Shown here: one piece after another, positions 48,437 through 58,992 of the stretch | Layout: each line of letters begins with the position of its first letter | Numbering within the stretch: the stretch's first letter is position 1 | Assembly (NCBI GenBank): GCA_033807695.1 | Contig: CM066305.1 | Coordinates: forward strand, 3,720,001-3,784,000 | Direction: 5' to 3' | From: Daedaleopsis sinensis | Taxonomy: Eukaryota > Basidiomycota > Agaricomycetes > Polyporales > Polyporaceae | DNA: 64,000 nucleotides | Notes under the pieces: generated by a model | The model's database searches: none | What the model was told of the DNA's origin: nothing | Seen by the model: only the letters and a program-made list of their open reading frames with translations | Made by a program: the position numbers and the translations under genes

Positions 48437-50586
48437 TCAGTATTGCGACCTAGCAAGCCGTGCATGGTCAATAATGAGGGCCTCAGCGTGAGCGGACCGG
48501 GGCGTGATTGTGCAACGACAATCTGTAGGATACCTAGTAGTACGCGCCACCGTCACGATGAGTGGGTATTGGTGACGCTAAGTTCGAAGTAGGCAAGCTT
48601 ACACCAGGAACCCATCCGTCATGGTAGAGTCTACCATGATAGGCCTGCCTGCCTCGTCCAACGGCGGACCAATATCGAAAACATGCAAGACCGACGCCGC
48701 CTGGATGAAGAGTCCGGCCAGCGCGAAGTAACGTCCGGGACAAATTCTAGAAGTGACAGCAAGGATTACGGTGGCTCAGACCTGGTCCATGGGCTGCGTG
48801 ATAAATTCAAGAGTGCCGACGTACCTTCTTCCAAACCCGAAGGTGAAGGATAGCGGACTGCGCATGTCCTGGTCGATCTTCCCATCACGTATGAACCGCT
48901 CCGGCCGAAACTCGTCCGGGCTCTCGTACACCTCCGGATCGTGCATGCAAGCCCTACATTCAAGTACGGTCAGCCGAGTGAATAGATTCGAACCCGCACG
49001 CGACGTACCATACGCTAGGGATCAGGACAGTACCGGCGGGTACGAAGTAGCCGCGGAATTCATCGTCAGCCGTGGTACCGTGTGGAATTCCGATAGGAAA
49101 GATGGAACGCCAGCGCATCGTTTCCAGCAAGATCGCGGTGATGTACACTAGAGCATCGCGATCGTCCCACTCAGGCATGCGGTTCGGACCTACGACCTCG
49201 TCCAATTCCTTCTGTGCTTTCTTCACGACTTCAGGATGAAGGGACAGAGCATGGAACATGCATTCCGAAGTTGAGAACGTCTAGGGCGATGCCACGACAT
49301 GGCTATTAATATAATCCAAGGGCGAGGTTAGTCCCCCAGGCTCTCACCGTATCGGCACCCGCTACCATACGCTCAACGTAAGCAACACCGTCATCCAGCG
49401 TAATTTTGCATAGATAAGTAGACACACCAAAATATGTGATTGCTCCGACGTTTTTGATGGTGTCTTCCTGCTCATGGTCGATGTCGAGATGACCTGCAAC
49501 GAAACGGGTGTAGAGTTGTCCTGTAATAGATTGCGACACTCCAGGTCTCTCCTGCATAGTGCAATCAGCTGATGGGCAAGAGGTATATTATGCCGGATAA
49601 CGCACTATAGAAGACTTCATGTTCTCGTACGGCACATTTTTGAGCCTATCTGTTGCGGCCATCCACTTGGAGAACAGCCGCTGTGATGTCGCGCCAGGTA
49701 TCCAGGTGGGTATGTGCCGTAAGAATGGAAAGAACTCGACGAAGAACTTTCCCGGGACCAATCCCTCGATGGAGCCTTCTATAGCCGATTCCCCGATGTC
49801 CGTGTACGTGTGATCGTCGTCCGCAGTATCGATCCCGTACGCAACCTTCAACACCAGACTAGTGAAAGCACTGTGCCTCAATCAGCTGAATGCTCATAGA
49901 AGTATGTGGCGGCTCGGGTGCGGCGGTAGGACGCTTACAATCGGAGGTGGCTCGTGAGCCGCTCAGGTTCCTTGAGGAGTCTCTCCAAGAACATGTGTGC
50001 GTTGCTGCGCTGCGTGGACTGGTAGCTCGTAACAGCATCTTTGTGGAAGTACTGCCAGAATGTACGGCGGTGATGACGCCACCGTTGACCGTAGGGCATG
50101 AATCCTAGGTTGAGGCTGTTCCCTGACCTAGGTGACGGCATAACTCAGTCCCACGGACGACACCAAGAGTATTCTGCATACTCACAGCTCAATCATGGGA
50201 CTCTGCTTCCTGTCGGATGTGTTGCCGGACCGTTTGTCGAGGTACTGAAAGATAGCGTCGGCACTACCGAGGACGATGAACGACTGCCCAAGGGCCCTGA
50301 AATGGGCGAAATCGCCTTCGCATGTTCAGCTACACATGTTCGATTGAGCAGACAGTGGAGTCTCACCGTATTCATCGGTCAACTCCTTGTACCAGAGCCA
50401 CGGTCTGGATTTAGGTATGTCGAACATGTTGCCTACCAATGGGCGCCCTCGAGGCCCGGGAGGTAAGGGGCGACCCCTAGTACGAGCATTCCAGTCGACC
50501 CAGTGGCGGACATAAAAAAAGACTGAGGCGGCCGCGACCAGTGCTAGCACAGAGAGGAGGAGCTGTGGTGTGTTCTCGAACGCCAT
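48437..50586 (-). CDS. Cytochrome P450 monooxygenase, intact
   Basis: Ten exons: 50586-50367, 50315-50186, 50127-49939, 49870-49606, 49551-49428, 49361-49348 (14 nt), 49280-49009, 48953-48825, 48746-48603 and 48533-48437, giving 527 aa. The N-terminal membrane anchor is LLLSVLALVAAASVFFYV, then a proline hinge LPPGPRGRP. The I-helix AGADTTFST is assembled across the 14-nt exon. ExxR is ETMR in LLETMRW, and the heme loop FGFGRRICPGR carries the Cys ligand. Class II microsomal P450, similar in style to the OrdA-like group of basidiomycetes; the substrate is unknown. The exon layout is shared exactly with the broken paralogue to the right. Confidence 0.88.
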
Positions 50587-51108
50587 GGCGAGCCTGAGCG
50601 ATGGACGAAAGATATATAAGCGAGCAGGAACATACAGCGGCTGAGAATAAACGTACCGGGACTATTGGGTGAGACGAGCATATTCGGACAGACCGGGCAC
50701 GATAGGAATGTTCAGACGGAAAAACCCAAACCACTGGCACGCACTTGACTATCCCTCGAATGTCCGCAGCTTATCAAGTGGGCTTCGCGTTCGGACGCAC
50801 CCCGCTCTGACGGTTCTAGCTCCAAGGGCAAGTGACGACTTGAATGGAAAATGTCATGATGAATGGGTTGACCAATTTTTCACAGCGGCTTGTCGACGAG
50901 TAGCGTCTACATCAGGTCCCATGAGTACGGAGGCAGTTGAAAGATAGCATAGCGGCGTCCATTGCGCTCAGCAGATACCACACGATATGAAATGATACTC
51001 GCCAGTGTTGTCCAGAATTAGGGGCATGCCATTCTCAAGCGACGAAGGTTGGCAGGCTTCCAGGGAGCGGAGCGGTAATCGTAAATACTACCACTCTTCA
51101 CGCATTAA

Positions 51109-52456
51109 TCATGTCTTGATCAGCTTGAAGCGACCCCGGATGTGACTCTTGAGATGCACAGGGTCTTTGAAGAGCTTCTCAAGGGAAAATGCATGTTGTC
51201 GCGCTGTATAGCTCTGGTAAGCAACGTGATACGGCGACCGCGAGGCACGCGGGAAGGAAGAGGGAGGGTCGAAGGCGTCGGAAGAGCGTGCCAATCGCCT
51301 GGTCGATGTAGGCTTGCGTAGCCGGATCGATTGGTGCCGCCATCGTTCTTGTTGAGCGAGAAGCTTCGGATGTGGTGGCTTGAACGACGGTTTCGGGGGT
51401 AAGGATGGGTGTAACGGCGGTCGCGCGAGTGATCGGTCGGATATTGAGCTGGGTGTCGAGTCGACCGAGCTGCGAGGTGATGTCACGGTAGCGATGCGGA
51501 CAAGGGTTGTCGTCGCACGGTTGAAAGTCGTCGGAGTCGATGTCGAACCAGACGTCGCAGTCGAGGTCGCAGTCTCGCGCGTGGAACGCGTGCGCGCAAG
51601 GAGATTGAGGTGATGGAGAGTTGGAGGCGTGCTCCGGAGTGAAGTGGCCGGGGACGAAGCGCGGTCCGCGCTCGTCGCGAGGGGAGATGAGGACCGGGGA
51701 CGGTATAGTTCGTCGAGTAAGGTGTCGTAGTCTGAGTCCATGTAATGTGACCGGTCCACCATCTGTGCACGGTGCACCAGCGATCGAGGGGTGTTAATCC
51801 CCGATCCGGACAAGAAACCGGGTCGGTGGCTTGGAGGGTCCGCCAAGACAGCACTCGGGGGCTCGGGCTCTCCAGTGGCCGTAACGCGCCTGCCTCACAA
51901 GGCTGACTGACACGTGGGGGAGTAATCGAGGAGTACTGTAAAGACTAGACGTAGTTAGCAAACAGACACGTAAAGAACACGGTACCGTAGAGGTAAAGTA
52001 AGCGGAGTCTTGAGGAAGAGGGAGTCCACCGGGGTAACGAGCCGGCGGAATTGTGTCGCGTCGAGGAAGGGTCGTCCGACGCGTCGAACGGAAGGAGAGG
52101 TGGAGTAAAGGTGGTCGCGTGTCCGAGGTAGGTCGTCCCGGTACTGCGGTGTCGGAGGCGGAGTGGAGGAAGAAGAACGGAGAGGTCTGGTCACGGTGGT
52201 CGGAAGAGGAAGGTCGGCGCCTAACGGCGTGTCGCCGAGGTCGGAGAGGGAGAGACGCTCACGCGCCCGCTAGATACCACGGACGCGAGAGGAAAGGAGA
52301 AGGGACAGCTTCGAGCTTATACTTTCTCCCTCCCTCTTCCTTCCCGCGTGCCTCGCGGTCGCCGTATCACAACGACAGCATCTCGATTGGAAGTGCTACT
52401 AGTACCAGAACGGCGGTAGTGACGGCGCCGGCGCTAGCCCTCATGTGGTATATAAA
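51109..52456 (-). pseudogene. P450 exon-3 relic, interrupted by a TIR element
   Basis: On the minus strand, 52456-52375 and 51226-51109 together match exon 3 of the two P450 genes: CGTCACTACCGCCGT...GATGCTGT, then CTTACCAG...GAGAAGCTCTTCAAAGACCC...CATCTCAAGAGTCACATCCG. The other exons are absent, and small deletions break the frame. The two halves are separated by the 1143-bp element at 51227-52369. Confidence 0.8.
51227..52369. mobile_element. Non-autonomous TIR DNA transposon, 1143 bp
   Basis: The ends are perfect 42-bp inverted repeats starting TGATACGGCGACCGCGAGGC (51227-51268, and complementary at 52328-52369). They are flanked by the direct repeat CAACG (51222-51226 and 52370-52374). 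Removing the element and one CAACG restores the P450 relic to the same length as the intact paralogue over this 21-nt stretch, which confirms the insertion and the 5-bp duplication. No transposase domain was recognised. The minus strand has a Ser/Thr/Pro-rich open frame (about 200 residues, with MDSDYDTLLDELYRP near its start) of unknown origin. The superfamily is not assigned. Confidence 0.88.
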
Positions 52457-53090
52457 CAGAAGCTCCCGTTAGCTCCAGTCCTATGAAAGCCGCAGCTGGT
52501 GACATGCAGGTTCAGATGAAATCTACTCACAGCTTTGAGACTCGGAGACAGCGTCGACGAGCGCTTGCCAACACGGTGACGTGACCACTGACGGACAATT
52601 CGTGACGATTTCGGGAGTTCGCAGACTCATGGCTCGACGCGAGTTGCAGAAGAACTCGCACGTAGTGCTAGAGTCAAAATAAGCTGGCCGCGGGTCGCCA
52701 AAAGAAAGGGGAGCGTGAGAGGGGCTCGCTGGAAGGTAAAGAGATTAATTATGAGCGTCTACGCTGTGACCTACCAGTAACGCTCGGCTACTTGAACTTC
52801 TAACCCCAGCTAGGGTCGCTCTTACGCTCGACGATGTACGATGTGAGTACTCGGCTCAGCTCTACTTATCTGCCTCGGACTTCTTGACCTGGAAGAGTGG
52901 GGTTTCCGCCGCGGACGTGACCGCAGCATTGACCAGCTTGGTCGCGAGAAATGAACTCAGACATTGACCGCAGGTGGCCCTATGTGGCCCCCAAGCTGGT
53001 CCGCACGCTGCCGCAGTACTAGATCATTTCACATGTGTTCGGAAGTCGTATTCAAGGTCTCCGGAAGACCACCATTAGTCATACCTGCCC
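52457..53090. other. Intergenic, 3' of the second P450
   Basis: About 630 bp, no gene supported and no repeat recognised. It lies between the P450 relic and the stop codon of the broken P450. Confidence 0.5.
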
Positions 53091-55267
53091 TCACAAGCCT
53101 CCGACATCAAGCCGTGCATGTTCCAAGATGAGAGCTTCAGCGCGAGAGGAGCGCGGCTTGATCGTACATCGATAATCCTCGGGGTGCCTGAGGTTCGATA
53201 TTAAGAACAGGTCAATACTGCATCGCAAGATATGTTCAGTAGGGGACACGCACGAGATAAGTCCATCTGTCATCGCCGGCGCAATCTCGATCGGCTCCCC
53301 CGTCTCATCTATCGGAGGGGTGATATTGAAAACATGCAGGACCGATGCCATATTGATCATCAGTCCTGCAAGGGCAAAGTAGCGGCCGGGACAAATTCTA
53401 GCAGACTTTGTTAGCGGCATGACCTAGGTGGTAGAGAACTAGTGGCTGGGCCTACCTCCGCCCGAAACCGAAGACGAAGGAAACGGGGCTGCGTACGTCC
53501 GGGTTGAGCTTCCCATCCCGAATGAAGCGCTCCGGCCGGAAGCTCTCTGGGTCTTTGTACACCGCGGCATCGTGCATACACGCCCTATGCCAGTCATCTG
53601 AGCACGAACATTTGCGAAACACCAGCTCGCCCATACATACCACGCGTTGGGGACTACAACGGTACCAGCGGGGACGAAGTACCCCCGGAGCTCAAGGTCG
53701 GCTGTAGTGGCGTGAGGGACGCTCACTGGACCGATCGTCTGCCACCGCAGATTTTCCAGGAGGATCGCATTAACATATACGAGAGCATCGAGGTCGTCAA
53801 AGTCTGGCATGCGATCCGGGCCGACGACGTCGTCTAGCTCCGCTTGTGCTTTCCTCACGATCTCAGGATGGAGGGACATAGCGAGGAAGAAGAACTCCAT
53901 CGAGGCGAATATCTGTAGGGAGAAAAAGAGTTGCTAAGTTGTATGTGATGATTCGGCGAGATAGGAGGATAATGCTTTGAAGCTTGAAGGGGCTTACTGT
54001 ATCAGCTGCCGCTGAAGGATCCAAACATTATTGAGCCGACGAAGCGAAGTGGGAGGGGAGAACACGCACTTTCGTAGATGACAGCGCCAATGTCCTTGAT
54101 CATAACTTCTTCGTCGTCTTCGTGCTGATTACTACTCGTAGACAGTTTCTCGTAAAGTTGTCCTACAACGGAACTCGAAACTTGTGGCTGTTCCTGTATG
54201 ATCGAGACGTACATATAGTTAGAAGAGCAGCTAGACAATCCTACAAGAAACTTCGCTCACGAAGGAGGCCTTCATGGCCTCGTACGGCATGACCTTTAGA
54301 ACGCGAGCGGCATTCTGCCATTTGGAAAACAGGCGCTGCGATGCTGCCCCAGGGAACCACGTGGGGATGTATCGTAAGAAGGGAACGAACTCGACTAGGA
54401 ACTTCCCTGGAACGAGGCCCTGGAACGAGGCCCTGGAACGAGGCCCTGGACGAGACCTTCTACGGCGGTTTCTGCTGCGGTCTTGTACATATTATAACCC
54501 TCGTCAATCTCGAGGCCGTACGCGACTCTGAGGACCAAGCTTGCGAAAGAACTGCGGACGAAGGGATATGTGGGAAATGAGTACACAAAGGGCGGACATG
54601 CCTGAGGAGCAACGAACCTGCGGAGGTGACTCTCGAGTTGCAGGGGATCATCGAGGAGCTGCTTGAGGAAACTGTGTGTGTTGGCGCGTTGGATGCGTTG
54701 GTGGGCGATGGCGGAATCCCTGTTGAAGTGTTGCCAGAACGCCCGGCGGTAGCGGCGCCATCGTGGACCGTAGTCCATGACACCAAAATTTCCGCTGCAG
54801 CCTGATCTAAACTCCAGATCAGCTCCCCAAAGCCAAGAGGATCGTGCATTGTCGCACGCTCACAGCTCGATCATGGGGGACTTCTGGCGGTCCGATGTGT
54901 CGCTCGCGTGCTTTTCGAGACATTCTATGATCGCATCAGCACTGCCTAGGACGACGAACGATTGTCCCAATACGGTGAAGTGTGCGAGATCTCCTTCGGC
55001 AACATGTTACGACTCGGGTCCAAACAAGCATATGTCAGAGTCCAACGCACCGTACTTGTCAGACAGTTGCTTGTACCATACCCAAGGTTTAGAGCTCGGC
55101 ACATCGAGGATGTTCCCGATGACTGGGAGACCCCTCGGGGCAGGCGGAGGTGGGAGTCTTTTAGTGCGAGCCTTCCAATCGACCAGATGACGGATGTACA
55201 GGACAGCGAAGATTATGAGCACTAGAGCCGTGGCAGAAAACGGAAGCTGAGATGGAGGCAGTTCCAT
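53091..55267 (-). pseudogene. Cytochrome P450 broken by a 13-nt repeat expansion
   Basis: Ten exons with the same layout as the intact P450: 55267-55051, 54993-54864, 54806-54618, 54551-54261, 54193-54070, 54011-53998 (14 nt), 53912-53641, 53584-53456, 53397-53254 and 53187-53091. All equal the intact gene in length except exon 1 (217 versus 220 nt, in phase) and exon 4 (291 versus 265 nt). The 26 extra nt are two additional copies of the 13-mer TGGAACGAGGCCC (54408-54446). They shift the frame after EGLVQGLVPG, and a stop follows after about 11 residues. Past the repeat the original frame continues intact (KFLVEFVPFLRYIPTW..., ENLRW, FGFGRRICPGR). Without the expansion the protein would be 526 aa. 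A very recent loss, or a phase-variable or assembly artefact. Confidence 0.85.
54408..54446. repeat. 13-bp tandem repeat x3 in P450 exon 4
   Basis: TGGAACGAGGCCC is repeated three times without change. The intact paralogue has a single equivalent. Confidence 0.9.
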
Positions 55268-55769
55268 GGTGGGTGTTGTGTAGACGAGCCGTCCTGGAGT
55301 CTGTCCAGATATCACGCTTAAAAACTACTGCTGCGAACAGAAATAGGAAGAGCACTTGGAAGGCGTTCAGCAGCTTGGTCAGGTGAAATGGACTGCTTAG
55401 CGTATGCGGGAACGATGGATGCAGTTTCGGCAGGCGCTCTTTACCAGAGAGCAATCGAGCTCCTGAATCTCCATCGGCGGCCAACGGATGGGTGTCAAGT
55501 AGCACTGGGAAGTTGGAACTCGTTCAAGTGGACGTGAGCGACTAGATAAACCCACTCGCGTATATATTTCATCAACCTAGCCGCGCCATCTTCCGAGTAA
55601 CGTCCTCTGAAGGTTCAATGATGCCTGCGTTGTTGACGATTGGTCCCCTCTGACGAGTATCCTGATAAATTCACTGGAGATGTAAGTCACACCATGGGCT
55701 CAGAGTAGACTACCAGTAGGATGAGCGACGATTGTATTAAAGGTATAGAACGATACAGTACTGACCGCG

Positions 55770-57737
55770 CTAAGGAATCATATCCATCTTCGCCTCCTTC
55801 AGAGCCTCCGACGTCTGGCCGCGCGTCGTATGCATAGTCTTGAACGACGCGAGCGTGGCCCTCCGCAAAATCCGCTCCAGCGGCAGCACCTCGCACCTCG
55901 GCTCTGGGGCTCCCAACGTCCGCACGCCCCACACTTCCAACGGAGTCGGCATGCCAAGCTGCTTGAACACCTCTGCGTCCACCTCGCTCCCCTCTCCGAA
56001 AGGATATGCGGGCGCGTCGACGAACTCGAGGTTCGTGCGCGACTCGATCCCGAATAGAAGCAGTCGGTGCACCATCTGGAGGTCCGTCCGGAGGTCCCCG
56101 CGTAGGTGCCGGGGGAAATACTCCAGTCCTAAGAAACGGTAGACCCAGAACACATCGGGCTCGGCGTAGAGCTGGAGCTGAGGCAGCTCGCGCATGATGC
56201 GCTCTCGCAGGGCCTTGACAACGATCTTGTACGTCGCGAGCGTAGGGCGGTCAAGGGATGGTTTGAAGTACTTGAACGCGCGTATCGCCATGAACGCTCC
56301 AGGGTAGTCCTGCATAGCTAGCAGTGCAGCGAGCGCCCGGTGCAGGACTGGTCTGTCGAGAGTGCGCGTAAGGGTGGTGGGGCGCGTTTGGAGATATTCC
56401 GCGTGGCAGGTAAGCATGTCGCGGTAGACGGAGCGCGGGTTGGGCATGTCGGCGGACTGGAGTGCTATCCGGCCACGCCGGCTGTGCGCAGCCGACGCGC
56501 GAACACGAGTTATGGCGCGGAAGACGACGGAGAACGTGGCTGCGTCGGGCATATCGTGGGGAGACCGGGTGGCCATCATGCGGCGGTAGATGGCGAACAC
56601 TGCTCGGTACTTCCGTCGTACGACCTCGTTCGCAAGGAGCGCATTGAGAAAGTCGAGATTGGGTACGAGCGAGGGTATCTCCTTCTGCATCTTGTAGACG
56701 GCAGCTGGGTACTCGGCCATAGACGGATCATTGAGCGCGAGTTCATCTAGGAGGGTGGCAAAGGGAGATGGAGCATGGGAGGTGAGTGGCGATGCGACTG
56801 CTTCACTAGAGTCAGCCTGTGGCTGGAGTTGAGGAAGGTGGGGATCAGGAGCCCAACGGTAGGAGTGGCGCTTGTTTCCAACCCGAACATGCAAGAGAGC
56901 AATATATTTTCTCGTGCGCGGGGAGAGGTTGTAGTCGGGAGGTTGGTGTGCGAGAAAGAGACGTACGACGCGATCGACGAAAAGGGAAGGAGAGGGCAGT
57001 GAATTCGCGAAGAGGTGGAGGAGCTCACAGAGATCAGGCTCGCCAAACGCCTCCGTGTTGGCCATGACAGGCCTCACGAGCCGATACAGCGCGGACTTGG
57101 ACGGGGAAAATTGGAGCAGTTTGGTTACTTGCATGCGGGTACGCAAGGGAAGTGGGGGGAGAAACCCGTCGCGAGTCATACGGGAGTAAAGGACGGCGGC
57201 CTTGACGAGTTCCCCGTGACGGAGAAAGCAGGATACGGAGTGAGTATAGAGATGGAAGCGGGAAGGGTTGTCCACGCGACTGTCGTTCAACGCTTCGTGT
57301 ACGATGGCTGCCGCCACGCCCGGTCCATGTTGAGCAAGTTTGCTTGACAATGAACGACAAACCTTCACGATATCCGGGGAGATTGGTAGGTAGTCGCGGT
57401 GTTCGACCCCACGTCTCGGTTGTGAGCCTAATGGTCGCTCATTTACTGAGTTCGCATGAGGCGTTGTGGTAGCCCTTGGAGTCCTGTTCACATTCGAGGC
57501 AAAGTGTCGGCGAACAAGAGACACAGATTTGTTGATGGCCTGCGTGCATTGTATTAGAGTGGAGTGCCAGAAAGTAGAGCAGAGCGTACATGAAGAGGCC
57601 GAATCTTGGACGCTTATGAGTCGAAGGTTCGACAAAAACGGGGGCAAAAATAAGAGACGAGATGAGATGGACAACAGACGCGATGAGAAGAGCGAGAAAC
57701 GCGATGAGAAGAGCAAGAGACGCGATGAGGAGAGCAA
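55770..57737 (-). CDS. PPR-like mitochondrial protein, 5' end uncertain
   Basis: A single long open frame of about 655 codons with a consistent protein character: Lys/Arg-poor, Ser/Leu-rich start, then NKSVSLVRRHFASN (presequence-like), and helical repeats such as FHLYTHSVSCFLRHGELVKAAVLYSRM and LDFLNALLANEVVRRKYRAVFAIYRRMM that resemble PPR units. The frame begins at a TTG; no in-frame ATG exists between the upstream stop and about residue 180, so a short first exon or a start within an unrecognised exon must exist. The first 36 codons come from an 18-bp-type repeat (CTCTTCTCATCGCGT) and may not be coding. The specific mitochondrial RNA target is unknown. Confidence 0.7.
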   Translation of the reverse strand: MLSSSRLLLFSSRFSLFSSRLLSISSRLLFLPPFLSNLRLISVQDSASSCTLCSTFWHSTLIQCTQAINKSVSLVRRHFASNVNRTPRATTTPHANSVNERPLGSQPRRGVEHRDYLPISPDIVKVCRSLSSKLAQHGPGVAAAIVHEALNDSRVDNPSRFHLYTHSVSCFLRHGELVKAAVLYSRMTRDGFLPPLPLRTRMQVTKLLQFSPSKSALYRLVRPVMANTEAFGEPDLCELLHLFANSLPSPSLFVDRVVRLFLAHQPPDYNLSPRTRKYIALLHVRVGNKRHSYRWAPDPHLPQLQPQADSSEAVASPLTSHAPSPFATLLDELALNDPSMAEYPAAVYKMQKEIPSLVPNLDFLNALLANEVVRRKYRAVFAIYRRMMATRSPHDMPDAATFSVVFRAITRVRASAAHSRRGRIALQSADMPNPRSVYRDMLTCHAEYLQTRPTTLTRTLDRPVLHRALAALLAMQDYPGAFMAIRAFKYFKPSLDRPTLATYKIVVKALRERIMRELPQLQLYAEPDVFWVYRFLGLEYFPRHLRGDLRTDLQMVHRLLLFGIESRTNLEFVDAPAYPFGEGSEVDAEVFKQLGMPTPLEVWGVRTLGAPEPRCEVLPLERILRRATLASFKTMHTTRGQTSEALKEAKMDMIP

Positions 57738-57765
57738 GAAACGCGATGGGGGGAGCCAGAAACAC
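57640..57765. repeat. Short tandem repeat, GCGATGAGAAGAGC type
   Basis: About six imperfect copies of an 18-21-bp unit (CGCGATGAGAAGAGCGAGAAA variants) on the plus strand. It overlaps the doubtful 5' end of the PPR-like frame. Confidence 0.7.
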
Positions 57766-57924
57766 GACGTGCGCGCTGCGCGACCATATATGATACAGAC
57801 ATCAGGGGAAGCGAATTGACCCTAACCCAGGGCGTGGGATACGAGCTGTCAAGCGAAAGGTGCCAGGGGACAAGGGACACAGGCGAAGCGCTCGTCCTCC
57901 CGCGGCAGACGAAACTTGGACGAT

Positions 57925-58400
57925 ACAGCTTGTTGAAACCTTCTAGGTAACGTTCAAGTGCTCGAAGATGCTAAAAGATCTTTTAAATGGTGTTTGAGCT
58001 GTGGAAATCACCCTCAACAGTCAGTGTCATCGGAAATTACCAAATATGGTAAGTTCTGGATAGGCGAAGAGGACCCCGGGACATGGGGACAAGCGCCCAT
58101 ATAGGCGAGGCGAAACGCCCCCGGGGACAGGGGACTTCGCCTAATGTCTGGGACGTACAGTAGGCGAAGAACGAAACAGCTTGTGGTAGCCTTCTAGATA
58201 ACGTTCGTGTGCTTGGTGCTGCTAGAAGACACTCTTAAAGGTGTTTTCGCCGTGGACATCAACCTCAACAGTAGTGGCCGAAATGTCATCACAAACTCCC
58301 ATATATGGTAAGTTTTGGCTAGGCGAATAGGACGACATGGGTACAAGCGCCCATATATGCGAGAGGACCTGGCCTAATGTCTGGGCCGTACACTGTGCAG
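57925..58400. repeat. Diverged 251-bp tandem direct repeat
   Basis: Two copies with an offset of 251 bp: ACAGCTTGTTGAAACCTTCT at 57925 and ACAGCTTGTGGTAGCCTTCT at 58176. The similarity continues through AACGTTC, CCTCAACAGT, ATATGGTAAGTT, GACATGG and ACAAGCGCCCATATA. The copies are visibly diverged, so the duplication is not recent. No open frame is conserved. The stretch lies between the PPR-like gene and the 5-phosphatase (1.25 kb gap). Confidence 0.8.
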
Positions 58401-58992
58401 TACTTACTTACCGTGACTACAGTCTTAGTCTACAGTTGAAGCTCCCTCATAGCCCATAACCTCAAAATCTTAAGGGTTATCACGAGGTTATCAAGGATAT
58501 TTCTTCGGACAACCCTCTCAAGCGCTCACTCGGAGTCCCTTGCAAGAGAACTCAGTCTTCCTCCTCTGAAGAGTTATTCATCTTTCTACACTCTTGGAGC
58601 GGGACAAGCAGGCCATGCATACTTACCAAATGCATTCTAGGCAATGTGGTACAGTGCATGGTTGTCCGAGGTACATAATTATGAGTTACAAGAAACTAGA
58701 ATTATATTCGTTGACGTGACTCTGTGACCGTGACGGCCCGGGGCGCGCGCAGCAGTGGCGGGGGTGGCCATTCTTGGCCGTTCCTGTGACGTGCCCGCCA
58801 TCATCTCCTCCATACGTTGGACATTACTTATCCACGACGTTCTCCCCATCCTCGAACCCCTCATCCACATCCTCGGATCCCTCAATCACGACATCCTCCG
58901 TCACCACTCGCAAGCTGTTGCGACCACGATCTTTCGCGCCTTTGGGCTAGTTCCTCAAGTCTACCGTCTGATCAAAGGCCGACATTGGCGCG

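Noticed and set aside
49493..49503. Possible acceptor TTGCAG inside P450 exon 5
   Set aside because: The frame is continuous and the paralogue has no junction there. Exon lengths match (124 nt in both) only without it.
52053..52472. 139-codon plus-strand frame across the end of the TIR element
   Set aside because: It crosses the TIR and the insertion junction into the P450 relic, so it cannot be a gene of the element or the host. Arg/Gly-rich shadow.
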